Assembly (NCBI GenBank): GCA_001717545.1 | Contig: CP017039.1 | Location: forward strand, 1,674,001 to 1,738,000 | From: Anaerolineaceae bacterium oral taxon 439 | GTDB taxonomy: Bacteria > Chloroflexota > Anaerolineae > Anaerolineales > Anaerolineaceae | Direction: 5' to 3' | Length of the DNA: 64,000 bases | In this document: piece after piece, positions 1 through 8,233 of the stretch | Layout: each line of letters starts with the position of its first letter | Position numbering within the stretch: the first letter of the stretch is position 1 | Notes under the pieces: generated by a model | The model's input: only the letters and a program-made list of their open reading frames with translations | Told to the model about the DNA's origin: nothing | The model's database searches: none | Translations under genes and position numbers: made by a program

Positions 1-536
1 ATTCCTCGAAAGAATATAATCTGTTTGGAAAAAGCTGCGTCTTTCGATCTGACTTCCAGTTCCCGGCTTACGAGCGGGTCGACCTGTTAATGGTGGACAG
101 ACTGCCGATCGTGGGGCTCTACAAGCGGATCACGAACCGATATTTGGGGATCGAAAAGATATCGGCCGCTTCCGACGAAGAAAAGGCTGGGGAAGCGATT
201 CCGGCGTTGACGGATTGGGACCGGACGACGGAATGGAGCTATGACGAAACGGCGAACGCGAAGAAAATTTCACTGCTGATCGAGTTGCGAGAACCCCAAT
301 CTATTTCCGGGGTGACGCTGCGGACGGTTATCCAGCGGCATGGGGTCCCGGCGAAGGTGGTTATCTCGACGTCCATGGATGGCTCGGCGTATCGACCGGT
401 GACGCTGACGGATACGAGCTATGCGGAGTTCTTCTTTGAACCGGTCGAGGCGCGGTACGTTCGGATCGAAGGCGCTGAAGCGGGGACGGATTGGCGCCTG
501 AGCGAAGTGCAGCTTTGGGCTGGGACGCTTGATTAG
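1..536 (+). CDS. C-terminal part of a membrane glycosyltransferase with discoidin-like domain (cut by window edge)
   Basis: The reading frame is open from the left edge (frame of base 3) to a TAG at 534-536, so only the C-terminal ~177 residues are present. It matches the C-terminal part of the next gene: a short juxtamembrane stretch (VDRLPIVGLYKRI against VDDLPLFGIYRRV), a divergent linker, then ~105 residues that are identical in both. That last block has the pattern of an F5/8 type C (discoidin) beta-sandwich (VVISTSMDGS, ARYVRIEG, LSEVQLW), a fold that often binds carbohydrate. By analogy with the neighbour this is the tail of a multi-pass GT39-like protein with its C-terminal domain outside the membrane. 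Tandem paralogue; 15 bp to the next start. Confidence 0.7.
   Translation, partial: SSKEYNLFGKSCVFRSDFQFPAYERVDLLMVDRLPIVGLYKRITNRYLGIEKISAASDEEKAGEAIPALTDWDRTTEWSYDETANAKKISLLIELREPQSISGVTLRTVIQRHGVPAKVVISTSMDGSAYRPVTLTDTSYAEFFFEPVEARYVRIEGAEAGTDWRLSEVQLWAGTLD
208..524. repeat. 317-bp perfect direct repeat, copy 1 (discoidin-domain coding)
   Basis: Bases 208-524 are identical to 2254-2570 (offset 2046). The match stops abruptly on both sides: 207 is T against C at 2253, and 525 is A against C at 2571. The repeat covers the discoidin-like domain of both tandem genes, while the flanking coding sequence has clearly diverged. Confidence 0.95.
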
Positions 537-551
537 AATGGATATGCTGGC

Positions 552-2630
552 ATGACGAACTTGAATGATTTTTTGAAGCGTTCCTGGAAAACGATTGTTA
601 TTGTGTTTGTTTTCGCGGGAATTCTTCTGATCGGATTGGTCATTTATGATGATTATGGTATAGCGTATGACGAAACGATCGAGCGGACAACGACTTTTGT
701 AAACTTGAAGTATATTCTCGAAACGATTCATCCGCAAATCCGGCTCCCGGAGGTATTTGACGAGATTCCTGATTTGGCTGAATGGAAGGATCGGTATTAC
801 GGCGTCGCGGTTCAGCTTCCGGCTGCAATGATCGAATGGATGACTGGTTTTAAATTCAGCCAATTTACGATTTATAGAATCAGGCACCTGTGGATTTTCC
901 TGCAATTTTATGCTGCATTGATTTTTTTCTTTCTCTTGTTGCGAAGACGTTTCGCCTCTGTCCGGACCGCGATAATCGGCGTTCTTTTGCTATGGTTGAG
1001 TCCGCGAATTTTCAGTGACGCTTTCTATAATATTAAAGACCTTCCGTTTTTATCCTGGATCGTTATTTCGTTGTACTTCATGTTCCGCTGGCTTGAAAAT
1101 CGTTTGAGAAGGTATTTGATTCTTTTCTCGATCGTCTCTGCTGTAGCGATTAATATTCGAATTGTCGGGGGAATGCTGATTGCGGTAGCTGTCGGAATTC
1201 TGATCAGCCAGCTTTTGCGAAAGGAAAAATTACCGAAGACAGTTGTTGCGGAGGCTCTGACTATTTTTTTTGTTTCGGCGGCTGTTTGGATCTTGATTAC
1301 CCCGTTAGCCTGGAAGAATCCGATCCTCGTTTTGGGGGATACGTTGCGGACGTTTTCATCATATCCCCACTATACTCGCGAACTATATTTTGGGAAGCGT
1401 TATTTAAACACACAGCTTCCCTGGCATTATCTTCCGATTTGGATTGGGATTACGACGCCTGTCCTCGTTATTTTCAGCTTTTTGGCTTGTTTGTTGTGGG
1501 AAACTGGAACCTTTGTCTGGCGCTTTTTCAACGGTGATAAGCCCCGAAATATAGCGGGTTCGACGATTCAAAAAAGTTTTGATCGCGGCATTTTGGCGCT
1601 TATTTTTATCCCGATTCTTTTCACGATACTATTTCATTCACCGATATATAACGGATGGCGACACTTTTATTTTGCTTATCCCTGGATTGTTTATTTTGCG
1701 GTTGATTGGATAGATCGTTTATCAAAGTCAAGATTTAGTTTTGTCAGGGCTGCTATTTTTAGTTTGGTTGGGATGAGCCTGATTTATAATGCATCTTGGA
1801 TTATTCGCGTTCATCCTTATCAATTTATCTATTTCAATGAAGTATTCCCGCGGAATATTCGGACGGGGTTTGAAAAGGATTACTAGTGCGTCTCTTGTCG
1901 GGATTTATTGCGGCAGCTTCTTGATCAGGACTCTAACCTGAGAATCGGTATTGATGCCTGGGGAATGATCCTTTCGCAGAGTTTTGATGGGCTACGAACG
2001 GAGGAGGCTGAAAGACTGATCTACGTTTTCGGCGGAGACGATTACTCGGAAATTGATTATTTCCTCGTTTCATATACCGGGTTTGTCGAGTCTCCATTCT
2101 GCAATCCCGCTTACGAAAAGGTTGATGAAATGGTTGTGGATGATTTGCCGCTTTTTGGAATTTACCGCCGCGTTAAGGATCGCTTTGTGGGTTCGCAGAA
2201 TTTAACCGTTCTTGCGGAGGGAGCTGAGAATGAGGTGGTCGTGTCAGAAGCGCTGACGGATTGGGACCGGACGACGGAATGGAGCTATGACGAAACGGCG
2301 AACGCGAAGAAAATTTCACTGCTGATCGAGTTGCGAGAACCCCAATCTATTTCCGGGGTGACGCTGCGGACGGTTATCCAGCGGCATGGGGTCCCGGCGA
2401 AGGTGGTTATCTCGACGTCCATGGATGGCTCGGCGTATCGACCGGTGACGCTGACGGATACGAGCTATGCGGAGTTCTTCTTTGAACCGGTCGAGGCGCG
2501 GTACGTTCGGATCGAAGGCGCTGAAGCGGGGACGGATTGGCGCCTGAGCGAAGTGCAGCTTTGGGCTGGGCGCGAGGCGAAACAGGAGGGGCCGGACGGA
2601 GAGATTTCGCAAGGCTCGCAAATGTCATGA
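552..2630 (+). pseudogene. GT39-like membrane glycosyltransferase with discoidin-like tail, interrupted by an in-frame TAG
   Basis: Two open segments (552-1886 and 1887-2630) lie in the same frame, separated only by TAG at 1884-1886. The first segment is a multi-pass membrane protein of the dolichyl-phosphate-mannosyltransferase-like type: an acidic loop after the first membrane helix (YGIAYDE), an SPRIFSDAFYNIKD loop, and about 10 hydrophobic helices. The stop follows GFEKDY and the frame continues CVSCRDLL; in related proteins this place usually reads DYWG, so a TGG-to-TAG change is the simplest explanation. The second segment ends in the discoidin-like domain shared with the upstream gene. 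The region is visibly more A+T-rich than most of the window. It could be a decaying gene, a suppressed stop or a sequencing error. No clear ribosome-binding site precedes 552. Confidence 0.75.
2254..2570. repeat. 317-bp perfect direct repeat, copy 2
   Basis: Second copy of the repeat at 208-524, identical at every base, coding for the C-terminal discoidin-like domain of the interrupted glycosyltransferase. Confidence 0.95.
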
Positions 2631-2658
2631 CTTTCGCTATGGCGGAGCAGGACGACGG

Positions 2659-2664
2659 TATAAT
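2659..2664 (+). promoter_or_regulatory. Candidate -10 box for rpmF
   Basis: Perfect TATAAT, 55 bp before the rpmF start. No convincing -35 is visible at 16-18 bp, so the call rests on the -10 alone. Confidence 0.35.
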
Positions 2665-2719
2665 CAACATGCCTGAAAGTTGGGTTTATTACGGTGGGCA
2701 GCACGAAGGAGCAAGATCA

Positions 2720-2917
2720 ATGACACCACTTCCAAAACGAAAAGTCGCGGCCGCGCGACGCGATCGACGCCGAGCGCATGATTTTCTGACGCCGAGTAAT
2801 TTAACCGTTTGCAGCAATTGCGGTGAAGTCCGCTTGCCGCATACGGTGTGCCCGAATTGTGGATTTTACAAGGGCCGTGAAGTCGTCAAGGTCAATAGCG
2901 ACGAAAAAGCCGCCTGA
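2720..2917 (+). CDS. rpmF: 50S ribosomal protein L32
   Basis: 65 residues, the usual size for bL32, a small protein of the large ribosomal subunit. It opens with the family signature MTPLPKRKVAAARRDRRRAH and carries two cysteine pairs, CSNC and CPNC, in its C-terminal half. That is the zinc-ribbon (C+) form of the protein. The frame is open further upstream, but the start at 2720 is chosen because it gives the canonical N-terminus and is preceded by AAGGAG (2707-2712). A rho-independent terminator follows directly. Monocistronic here; the usual neighbour (DUF177/YceD) is absent. Confidence 0.95.
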   Translation: MTPLPKRKVAAARRDRRRAHDFLTPSNLTVCSNCGEVRLPHTVCPNCGFYKGREVVKVNSDEKAA

Positions 2918-2939
2918 AGCGTAAACCCGAATTTGAAAA

Positions 2940-2971
2940 GGCCGCCTCATTTTGGAGACGGTCTTTTTTTA
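2940..2971 (+). terminator. Rho-independent terminator after rpmF
   Basis: GGCCGCCTC / GAGACGGTC stem (one mismatch, one G-T pair) with an ATTTTG loop followed by seven T. It lies between convergent rpmF and hflX. Confidence 0.85.
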
Positions 2972-2972
2972 T

Positions 2973-4319
2973 TTACGCCGCGGACGAAGCCGCAGGTTCC
3001 GCGGCGAGATAGGGCTGAAAACGGACGAAATAGCGTCCTGGAATTGAGCCCGCGATGACCACGCCGGAAGTCCGGCTTTCAGTCATCGTTACGAGTCCTT
3101 CGTCATGAAAAAGCGCGATCAGGGCGCCTTCCTGATATGGGAGGAAGAGCTCGACCTCGATCATTTTCTCATACAGCGCTTCCATGATTCCTCTTTTCAG
3201 TTCTTCTAATCCGACGCCAGACTTCGCTGAAATCAGGAACGCATCTGGCTCGGTCCTTTCAAGCAGTTCGCGTGTTGCGGCGGCGTCTTCAAGCGTGTCC
3301 GCTTTGTTGAAAACGTTCAGAGCTGGAATGTGATCCGCGCCGATTTCTTTCAGCGTCTCTTTAACGCTTTCGAACTGCTCGAAGGCGTTGTCATGCGAAA
3401 CGTCGATCAGGTGAATCAGGAGATCGGCTTCGACGATTTCTTCGAGCGTGGAACGGAACGCCGCGATGAGCTGGGTCGGAAGTTTGCGGATGAATCCGAC
3501 CGTATCGGTAAACAGGCAGTAGCGTCCTCCTGGAAGTCGGACGCGGCGCGTCGTCGGGTCGAGCGTTGCGAAAAGCTGGTCAGCGACGTAAACGTCGGCG
3601 TCTGAGAGCGCGTTGAGCAGGGTTGATTTACCGGCGTTCGTATAGCCAATAATCGCAACGATCGGGATACGCGATCGTTTTCGCTGACCGCGATATCGTT
3701 CGCGATGTTCCGAGACTTTCCCGATCTGTTTTTTGAGGATCGCAATCCGTTTTCGGATTTCCCGTTTATCGACTTCAAGCTGCGTTTCGCCGGGGCCGCG
3801 AAGTCCAACGCCGCCCGCGGAGCCGGAACGCCCGGACGCGCCGCCGCCCTGCCGTTCGAGATGGCCCCATGCATGCGACAAGCGCGGAAGGCGGTATTCA
3901 TGCTGTGCCAGTTCAACTTGCAGCCTGCCTTCATGCGTTTGCGCGTGTTGAGCGAAGATATCGAGAATCAGCGCGGTCCGGTCGATGACGCGGAGCGCAT
4001 TCCCCAGACCCTTTGAGATTTCGCGCAGGTGCCTTGGCGAAAGCTCGGTATCGAGAATGACGACGTCGGCCATACGCTCCTCCGCGAGCGCCCTGACCTC
4101 TTCTAATTTGCCTTTGCCGATGTAGGTTGCCGGATCCGGAGCTTGACGTTTCTGCGCAGTTTCGCCGACGACTTCGAGCCCAGCCGTTTCGGCTAACAGC
4201 GCGCATTCTTCCAACGAATCAGCGACCGGGAGCGGTTGGGGTTCGCTGATAATTTCAACGCCGACGAGAAACGCCCGTTCGATCGGGCGATTGGTTGTAC
4301 GCAGATTCGATTCATTCAT
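2973..4319 (-). CDS. hflX: GTPase HflX
   Basis: 448 residues. HflX is a ribosome-associated GTPase that splits stalled or stressed 70S ribosomes. The N-terminal HflX domain (about 1-210) includes a KGKLEE stretch and the glycine-rich linker RGPGETQLE. The G domain follows: G1 GYTNAGKST near residue 225, switch region with DPTTRR, G3 DTVGF, G4 NKAD and G5-like SAKSG. A C-terminal beta-rich tail is present. The ATG at 4319 has no Shine-Dalgarno sequence; a TATAAT sits 9 bp upstream, which points to a leaderless or nearly leaderless message. Convergent with rpmF, separated by a terminator. Confidence 0.95.
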   Translation of the reverse strand: MNESNLRTTNRPIERAFLVGVEIISEPQPLPVADSLEECALLAETAGLEVVGETAQKRQAPDPATYIGKGKLEEVRALAEERMADVVILDTELSPRHLREISKGLGNALRVIDRTALILDIFAQHAQTHEGRLQVELAQHEYRLPRLSHAWGHLERQGGGASGRSGSAGGVGLRGPGETQLEVDKREIRKRIAILKKQIGKVSEHRERYRGQRKRSRIPIVAIIGYTNAGKSTLLNALSDADVYVADQLFATLDPTTRRVRLPGGRYCLFTDTVGFIRKLPTQLIAAFRSTLEEIVEADLLIHLIDVSHDNAFEQFESVKETLKEIGADHIPALNVFNKADTLEDAAATRELLERTEPDAFLISAKSGVGLEELKRGIMEALYEKMIEVELFLPYQEGALIALFHDEGLVTMTESRTSGVVIAGSIPGRYFVRFQPYLAAEPAASSAA

Positions 4320-4328
4320 TAATACAGG

Positions 4329-4364
4329 ATTATAACGGCGTTTTACCGATTACGGACTATCGGT
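4329..4364 (-). promoter_or_regulatory. hflX -10 box with an upstream palindrome
   Basis: Read on the minus strand, TATAAT (4329-4334) ends 9 nt before the hflX ATG. Upstream, ACCGAT (4345-4350) and ATCGGT (4359-4364) form a perfect 6-bp inverted repeat with an 8-bp spacer, placed where the -35 would lie. It may be an operator; no known factor is recognised. Confidence 0.45.
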
Positions 4365-4554
4365 TTATATCGATAAGGAGTCGCGGACATCAGATTCAGA
4401 CAGTCTGGCGGAGCTGGCGCGGCAGGGCGCGAACGCAAACGAAATCATCTGACGGCGAATTATCGGGAGCTGAGCGAGGCAGCGGGACTTCCAACACGAC
4501 GAGAGCGGATGAGAGCGAGCGGAGGGTATGACGTTCAGCTCCCCGGTTCGTTAG
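4365..4554. other. Intergenic region, no confident gene
   Basis: Short open stretches exist in two plus-strand frames. One (frame of 4381) reads SDSLAELARQGANANEII and stops at a TGA at 4450. Another reads LTANYRELSEAAGLPTRRER and then runs into the tRNA. Neither has a start codon with a ribosome-binding site. They look coding-like and might be a decayed gene fragment, but nothing more can be said. Confidence 0.3.
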
Positions 4555-4627
4555 CGCCTCCAACTGGATTCGAACCAGCAACCTACGGTTTAGAAGACCG
4601 CCGCTCTGTCCGTTGAGCTATGGAGGC
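4555..4627 (-). tRNA. tRNA-Arg (anticodon UCU)
   Basis: On the minus strand the acceptor arms GCCTCCA (4621-4627) and TGGAGGC (4556-4562) pair, with discriminator G at 4555. The D-arm reads AGCTCAACGGACAGAGC, the anticodon loop CTTCTAA holds TCT, and the T-arm contains the GGTTCGAATCC core. The 3' CCA is not encoded. Arg-UCU reads AGA/AGG codons. Confidence 0.93.
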
Positions 4628-4639
4628 GGGTACCCGCCT

Positions 4640-4645
4640 ATTATA
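4640..4645 (-). promoter_or_regulatory. -10 box for tRNA-Arg
   Basis: TATAAT on the minus strand, 12 bp before the mature 5' end of the tRNA. No strong -35. Confidence 0.5.
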
Positions 4646-4705
4646 ACAAAATTATTCGATCCCGTACCTGCTTTCCGCGAACGCCGCAGGCCCGATTCGG
4701 GGCGG

Positions 4706-5143
4706 CTAATATGGCTTGATTCCTCGATAAATCCTTGGCCCCGACAGCGTTTTCAGGATCGTCCCCGCCGGCTTCTTCAATATCTCGCTCAGTTCGCGAC
4801 AGGATAGGGGTTGGTTCCCGTTCGCCAGGAAAATCCGGAAAACAGAATCGGTCAACGGACCGTTCGGTTGGAGAAAACTTTCCTGCCGGGCGCAGTGATT
4901 CGTTAAAATCTCCTGAAGCGTATCCCGGCGCGAAACTTCGCCCGTCTCCGGATCGATAAAATCGACCATGGTATCGCTTTCCGGCTGGCTCAGGAAGAAA
5001 TCCCGATGCTCGTCGCACATGCAGCGGACCATCGCGTTCCGCCAGCCTAAATCGCTGGCCTGCCACCACTCGAAGTCGATATGAAACTGCGTATCGATCG
5101 ACGGCTTGAAGAAAAGGCCTTTTTCCGCTTTCGTCTCGCTCAT
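4706..5143 (-). CDS. Conserved protein of unknown function, winged-helix-like C-terminus
   Basis: 145 residues, not recognised. The N-terminal half is rich in aromatic and acidic residues (FEWWQ, a CMCDEH stretch). The last ~55 residues (PLTDSVFRIFLANGNQPLSC, then ELSEILKKPAGTILKTLSG and a basic end) look like a small winged-helix domain. The start at 5143 overlaps the stop of the upstream gene by ATGA (5140-5143), so the two are translationally coupled and probably act together. No membrane segment or signal peptide. Coding is supported by codon use and by the coupling. Confidence 0.65.
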   Translation of the reverse strand: MSETKAEKGLFFKPSIDTQFHIDFEWWQASDLGWRNAMVRCMCDEHRDFFLSQPESDTMVDFIDPETGEVSRRDTLQEILTNHCARQESFLQPNGPLTDSVFRIFLANGNQPLSCRELSEILKKPAGTILKTLSGPRIYRGIKPY

Positions 5144-6747
5144 CCGTTCCCTCCTTCCTCGGCTCCTTCGACAGGATTAAGTTTAAACGATAAATTGGAC
5201 AGGGGCGTAATGTTTTCGTCCTCCAGCAAGGCCGCTAAGAGTTCTTTCGGGGCGCAGCGATGCATCATATTTAAGCCGGCATAGAGTTCGGAAAAATGGA
5301 TAATTCCCTGCGGATTTTCACGGGTGATTTCGCGAAACGTCTGCCGGATGAGGCGTTGAAACTGGATGTCTTGCCTGTTATGGTTTTCCCAGAGAACGTC
5401 CAGCTGCGGCGTATTTTCAACATGGATCGCAAGCCGTTCGTCAAAAGCGGTCGAGACATGCTGCTGCCGTGTTTCGAAAAAAAGACGCCCTTTTGCGTCG
5501 AACTGCGCCGTGCGAATCCAATCCTTTGACGACCGCGGCGGGATTTTCGAAAGCAGGACCTGATCATGCGTTTCGCCAGGGCGAATTCGAATCACGCTTC
5601 CGGGAATAATTTTATTCGCCCGGTACCAAGGCTTCAGGCCGCAGACGTAATTCTCGTCGCGGATGACCCACCCCATGAACGTGTCTTCGGTCGATTCGTC
5701 AACAAAATTAAAAACATAGTGATTCGTTTCGGTCGAGCTTGGAAAGATATCGAGCGTCGCGCCTAAAAGCGGAAGCGTGCCCGCTTTCCAATGCGGATAG
5801 GACACGCAGAAGTCAAAATGATCCGGGGACGCATACGGCTGTTCCAGACTGCCTTCGTCTAATTCGTCATGGATCAGGTATTCCGTCGGATCGAGCTCGA
5901 TTTCTTCGTGGTTCGTCGAGTAGGCTGAAGGACGGTGCCGCAATGTCAGCGGGACCTTCCGAACGTCTTCCGGTTCCAGCGAATACAGCGTCCAGAGAAT
6001 TTTTCCGAGAGAGCCGACCTCGTCGAAACGTTCGTCCTGTTTCAGCGCATAATTAAACGAAAATTCGGTCAACGCTGCGTTGCTGTCGCTTGGATACTCG
6101 ATCATTTCGAGGATTTTCGCGGTCGAAAGCGGGACCCCGTTTTCCATCTCCATCGCCGCTTCGGCCAGGTTCAGGAAGCCGGGATTGACGTCCGCTAAAA
6201 GCGCGGTCGGGAACCAGTAATCCGACATGCCGAAAAGCTCCTCGGATCGGCTCAGGTCGCGCCGAAGCGACTTCAGGATCAGTTTCCCGTATTTCTTCAG
6301 CGTGCCGTTCAGGTCCATGAAATCCGGATAGAACGCGCTGAGCGGATCCAGCTGGTTCAGCGCATGCGTTTCGACGCCGGCGGCAAACTCTTTCTCTTTA
6401 CCGTCGGCGAAGCGAAATTTCGCGACGCTGAATTCAGGCAGATCCGGATTTTTCCCCTTTCGAAGCTCGATAACCGTTCCGACCTGATTCGCTAACTTGG
6501 GAAAGGCAACCTGATCGCCGGGCTGATACGAATCGGCAGGGCGATAAATTTTCCCGAGCTCCGAGATCGATTTCATCAGTTCGTTCCGTTGAACGCGAAT
6601 CCGTTCGCCGATCATCGCTTCCGCGATTTCCCTGGTCGACGCGGGCGTCTCTTTCTCAAGTAAATAGTTATAAATAAAATCCAGATCGGACGAGGATAAG
6701 GAAAACTTCGTCCAGTCAGGTTGTGTGATCGTTTGATTCGGTTCCAT
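5140..6747 (-). CDS. Large conserved protein of unknown function
   Basis: 535 residues, soluble, family not recognised. The N-terminus (residues ~15-70: SSDLDFIYNYLLEKETPAST, REIAEAMIGERI) resembles a helical or winged-helix module. Residues ~90-130 look like a small beta domain that could bind DNA or RNA (YQPGDQVAFP, VGTVIELRKG). The middle is rich in acidic and aromatic residues. A conserved-looking C-terminal helical part (FQRLIRQTFREITRE, GLNMMHRCAPKELLAALLED) follows. GGAG precedes the ATG at 6747. It lies 32 bp after the M23 peptidase gene and is coupled by ATGA to the 145-residue gene, so the pair is likely a functional unit. No function is assigned. Confidence 0.75.
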   Translation of the reverse strand: MEPNQTITQPDWTKFSLSSSDLDFIYNYLLEKETPASTREIAEAMIGERIRVQRNELMKSISELGKIYRPADSYQPGDQVAFPKLANQVGTVIELRKGKNPDLPEFSVAKFRFADGKEKEFAAGVETHALNQLDPLSAFYPDFMDLNGTLKKYGKLILKSLRRDLSRSEELFGMSDYWFPTALLADVNPGFLNLAEAAMEMENGVPLSTAKILEMIEYPSDSNAALTEFSFNYALKQDERFDEVGSLGKILWTLYSLEPEDVRKVPLTLRHRPSAYSTNHEEIELDPTEYLIHDELDEGSLEQPYASPDHFDFCVSYPHWKAGTLPLLGATLDIFPSSTETNHYVFNFVDESTEDTFMGWVIRDENYVCGLKPWYRANKIIPGSVIRIRPGETHDQVLLSKIPPRSSKDWIRTAQFDAKGRLFFETRQQHVSTAFDERLAIHVENTPQLDVLWENHNRQDIQFQRLIRQTFREITRENPQGIIHFSELYAGLNMMHRCAPKELLAALLEDENITPLSNLSFKLNPVEGAEEGGNG

Positions 6748-6779
6748 CGTAAGTAATCTCCTAACCGGAAAGATTCAGT

Positions 6780-8192
6780 CTACGGAAAATCCGTTTTCAG
6801 CCATGTATTCGGGTCGACGTAAATCCCGTTAACGCGGATTTCCCAATGCAGGTGCGGCCCGGCAGAGCGGCCGGAATTCCCGATCAGCCCGATGACCTCG
6901 CCGCGCTTTACTTCCTGTCCGACGGTGACGACCGCTTGAGATTGGTGCGAATAGGTCGAGTATACGCCCCAGCCATGGTCAATAATCGTGTGAAGCCCAT
7001 GAATCGGAAGCTCGGAACAGAAGAGGACTTTCCCGTCCGCAGCGGCGTAGATATTGATATTATTCGCGGTCCAAACGCCGAAGTCAAGCCCTGTGTGGTA
7101 ATTTTTGTAATCGGTATTATTGTACGTCCTGCGGTTTCCGAAACCCGACGCAATATATGGCTCGTCGACAGGGTAGGACATTCGCGTTCCCCATTGCCGG
7201 ATCGGCGACGTCTCGGTCACGCCTTCGAGCGCCTGTCGGTCAATATCGTTGCTGTGATCTTCGAGAGTAGCGGCGTCGACGCCGGAAACGACCTCGTAGG
7301 TAAACAGGCCCGGCTCGATCAGGATTTTCTGGTCGAGCGTAAAGGTTTCGCCGTCTTCAGCAACCGCTCGCAGGCTGATATCGCTCAGGCCGGTGGTCTG
7401 GTCGGCTTTGATCCCGATCATCGCGATCTTCCTGTCGGGAGTCTCTGGATCGTTGAAAAAGCGAAGCGCGGCTCCGGCGAGCGACCCCGAGAGGTCGAGA
7501 TTCTTCGCCTGATCGATTTCCAATACATAGGTCTCGCCCTGAACGAGCGGAAGGCTCCGCAATTCGAGCCTGGTAAACAGCGGCGTAATACTTTGAGCGG
7601 TTGCGTCGCTGCCTTCCGCCGATCTGACAAAAACGAGCTGGCGGTCGGTACGGTCCCAGTTGCCGGCAAGCTGATTTATTTTCTTTAATTCTGCCGGATT
7701 GACGTTCTGCTGAACCGCTTTTTCGATTAGCGTTTCTCCCTCGGCGAACGAAGAGGCGGGGGCGTAGGGCGACGCTTCTTCGGATTCCACGAGGATAATC
7801 GTTTTTCCGATATAAAACTCTGAACGGCTGGCGACATGATTGATTCGAAGGATGTCCTCCGCGCTCATTCCGGACCGGATCGCAACGCTTGAGAGCGTAT
7901 CGCCGATCTGGACAGCGTCGGTTACGAGCTTCCCGGACAGCCCTTTTAGCGAGGGGATTTTAATCTGATCGCCGATCGAAATCGTATCCGCGTTGGCAAT
8001 GTTGTTAATATCGATAATTTCCTGAACAGTTGTTCCAAATCGAATCGCGACCAGCGAAAGAAAATCGCCGGATTCAATCTGATAAATCGGGTAAACGTCG
8101 TTATTTTGAGCGAAAACGACTGCGGCCGGGAGAAGAATAGCGGCGAAAAGAATCGGGAAAAAATGAGCGCGGCGGATCAGCTTGTTCAACAT
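6780..8192 (-). CDS. Secreted LysM-containing M23 metallo-endopeptidase
   Basis: About 470 residues from the ATG at 8192. A signal peptide (MLNKLIRRAHFF, hydrophobic stretch, AxA-type site at VFA) is followed by two clear LysM domains (YPIYQIESGDFLSLVAIRFG; VQIGDTLSSVAIRSG) and a weaker third. A beta-rich middle section follows, then a C-terminal peptidase M23 domain with GFGNRR, the zinc ligands H-x3-D in YHTGLDFG, and HLHWE. Such enzymes cut cross-links in peptidoglycan outside the membrane. The frame opens at 8213, but a TACAAT lies between that ATG and the one at 8192, which also gives a proper signal peptide, so 8192 is preferred. Downstream of the Xer gene on the same strand. Confidence 0.88.
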   Translation of the reverse strand: MLNKLIRRAHFFPILFAAILLPAAVVFAQNNDVYPIYQIESGDFLSLVAIRFGTTVQEIIDINNIANADTISIGDQIKIPSLKGLSGKLVTDAVQIGDTLSSVAIRSGMSAEDILRINHVASRSEFYIGKTIILVESEEASPYAPASSFAEGETLIEKAVQQNVNPAELKKINQLAGNWDRTDRQLVFVRSAEGSDATAQSITPLFTRLELRSLPLVQGETYVLEIDQAKNLDLSGSLAGAALRFFNDPETPDRKIAMIGIKADQTTGLSDISLRAVAEDGETFTLDQKILIEPGLFTYEVVSGVDAATLEDHSNDIDRQALEGVTETSPIRQWGTRMSYPVDEPYIASGFGNRRTYNNTDYKNYHTGLDFGVWTANNINIYAAADGKVLFCSELPIHGLHTIIDHGWGVYSTYSHQSQAVVTVGQEVKRGEVIGLIGNSGRSAGPHLHWEIRVNGIYVDPNTWLKTDFP

Positions 8193-8203
8193 AATACCCG
8201 AAT

Positions 8204-8209
8204 ATTGTA
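8204..8209 (-). promoter_or_regulatory. -10 box for the M23 peptidase gene
   Basis: TACAAT on the minus strand, 11 nt before the preferred ATG at 8192. The resulting leader would be only a few bases. Confidence 0.4.
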
Positions 8210-8233
8210 ACATAATTGTCCGGGCGCTGACCG

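Noticed and set aside
270-905. 211-residue minus-strand frame (and its copy at 2316-2621)
   Set aside because: Antisense shadow of the discoidin-like domain; the two copies are identical only because the DNA repeat is.
4295-4531. 78-residue plus-strand open frame between hflX and tRNA-Arg
   Set aside because: No ribosome-binding site, starts inside hflX antisense, low-complexity Arg/Ser-rich product; another frame here runs into the tRNA.
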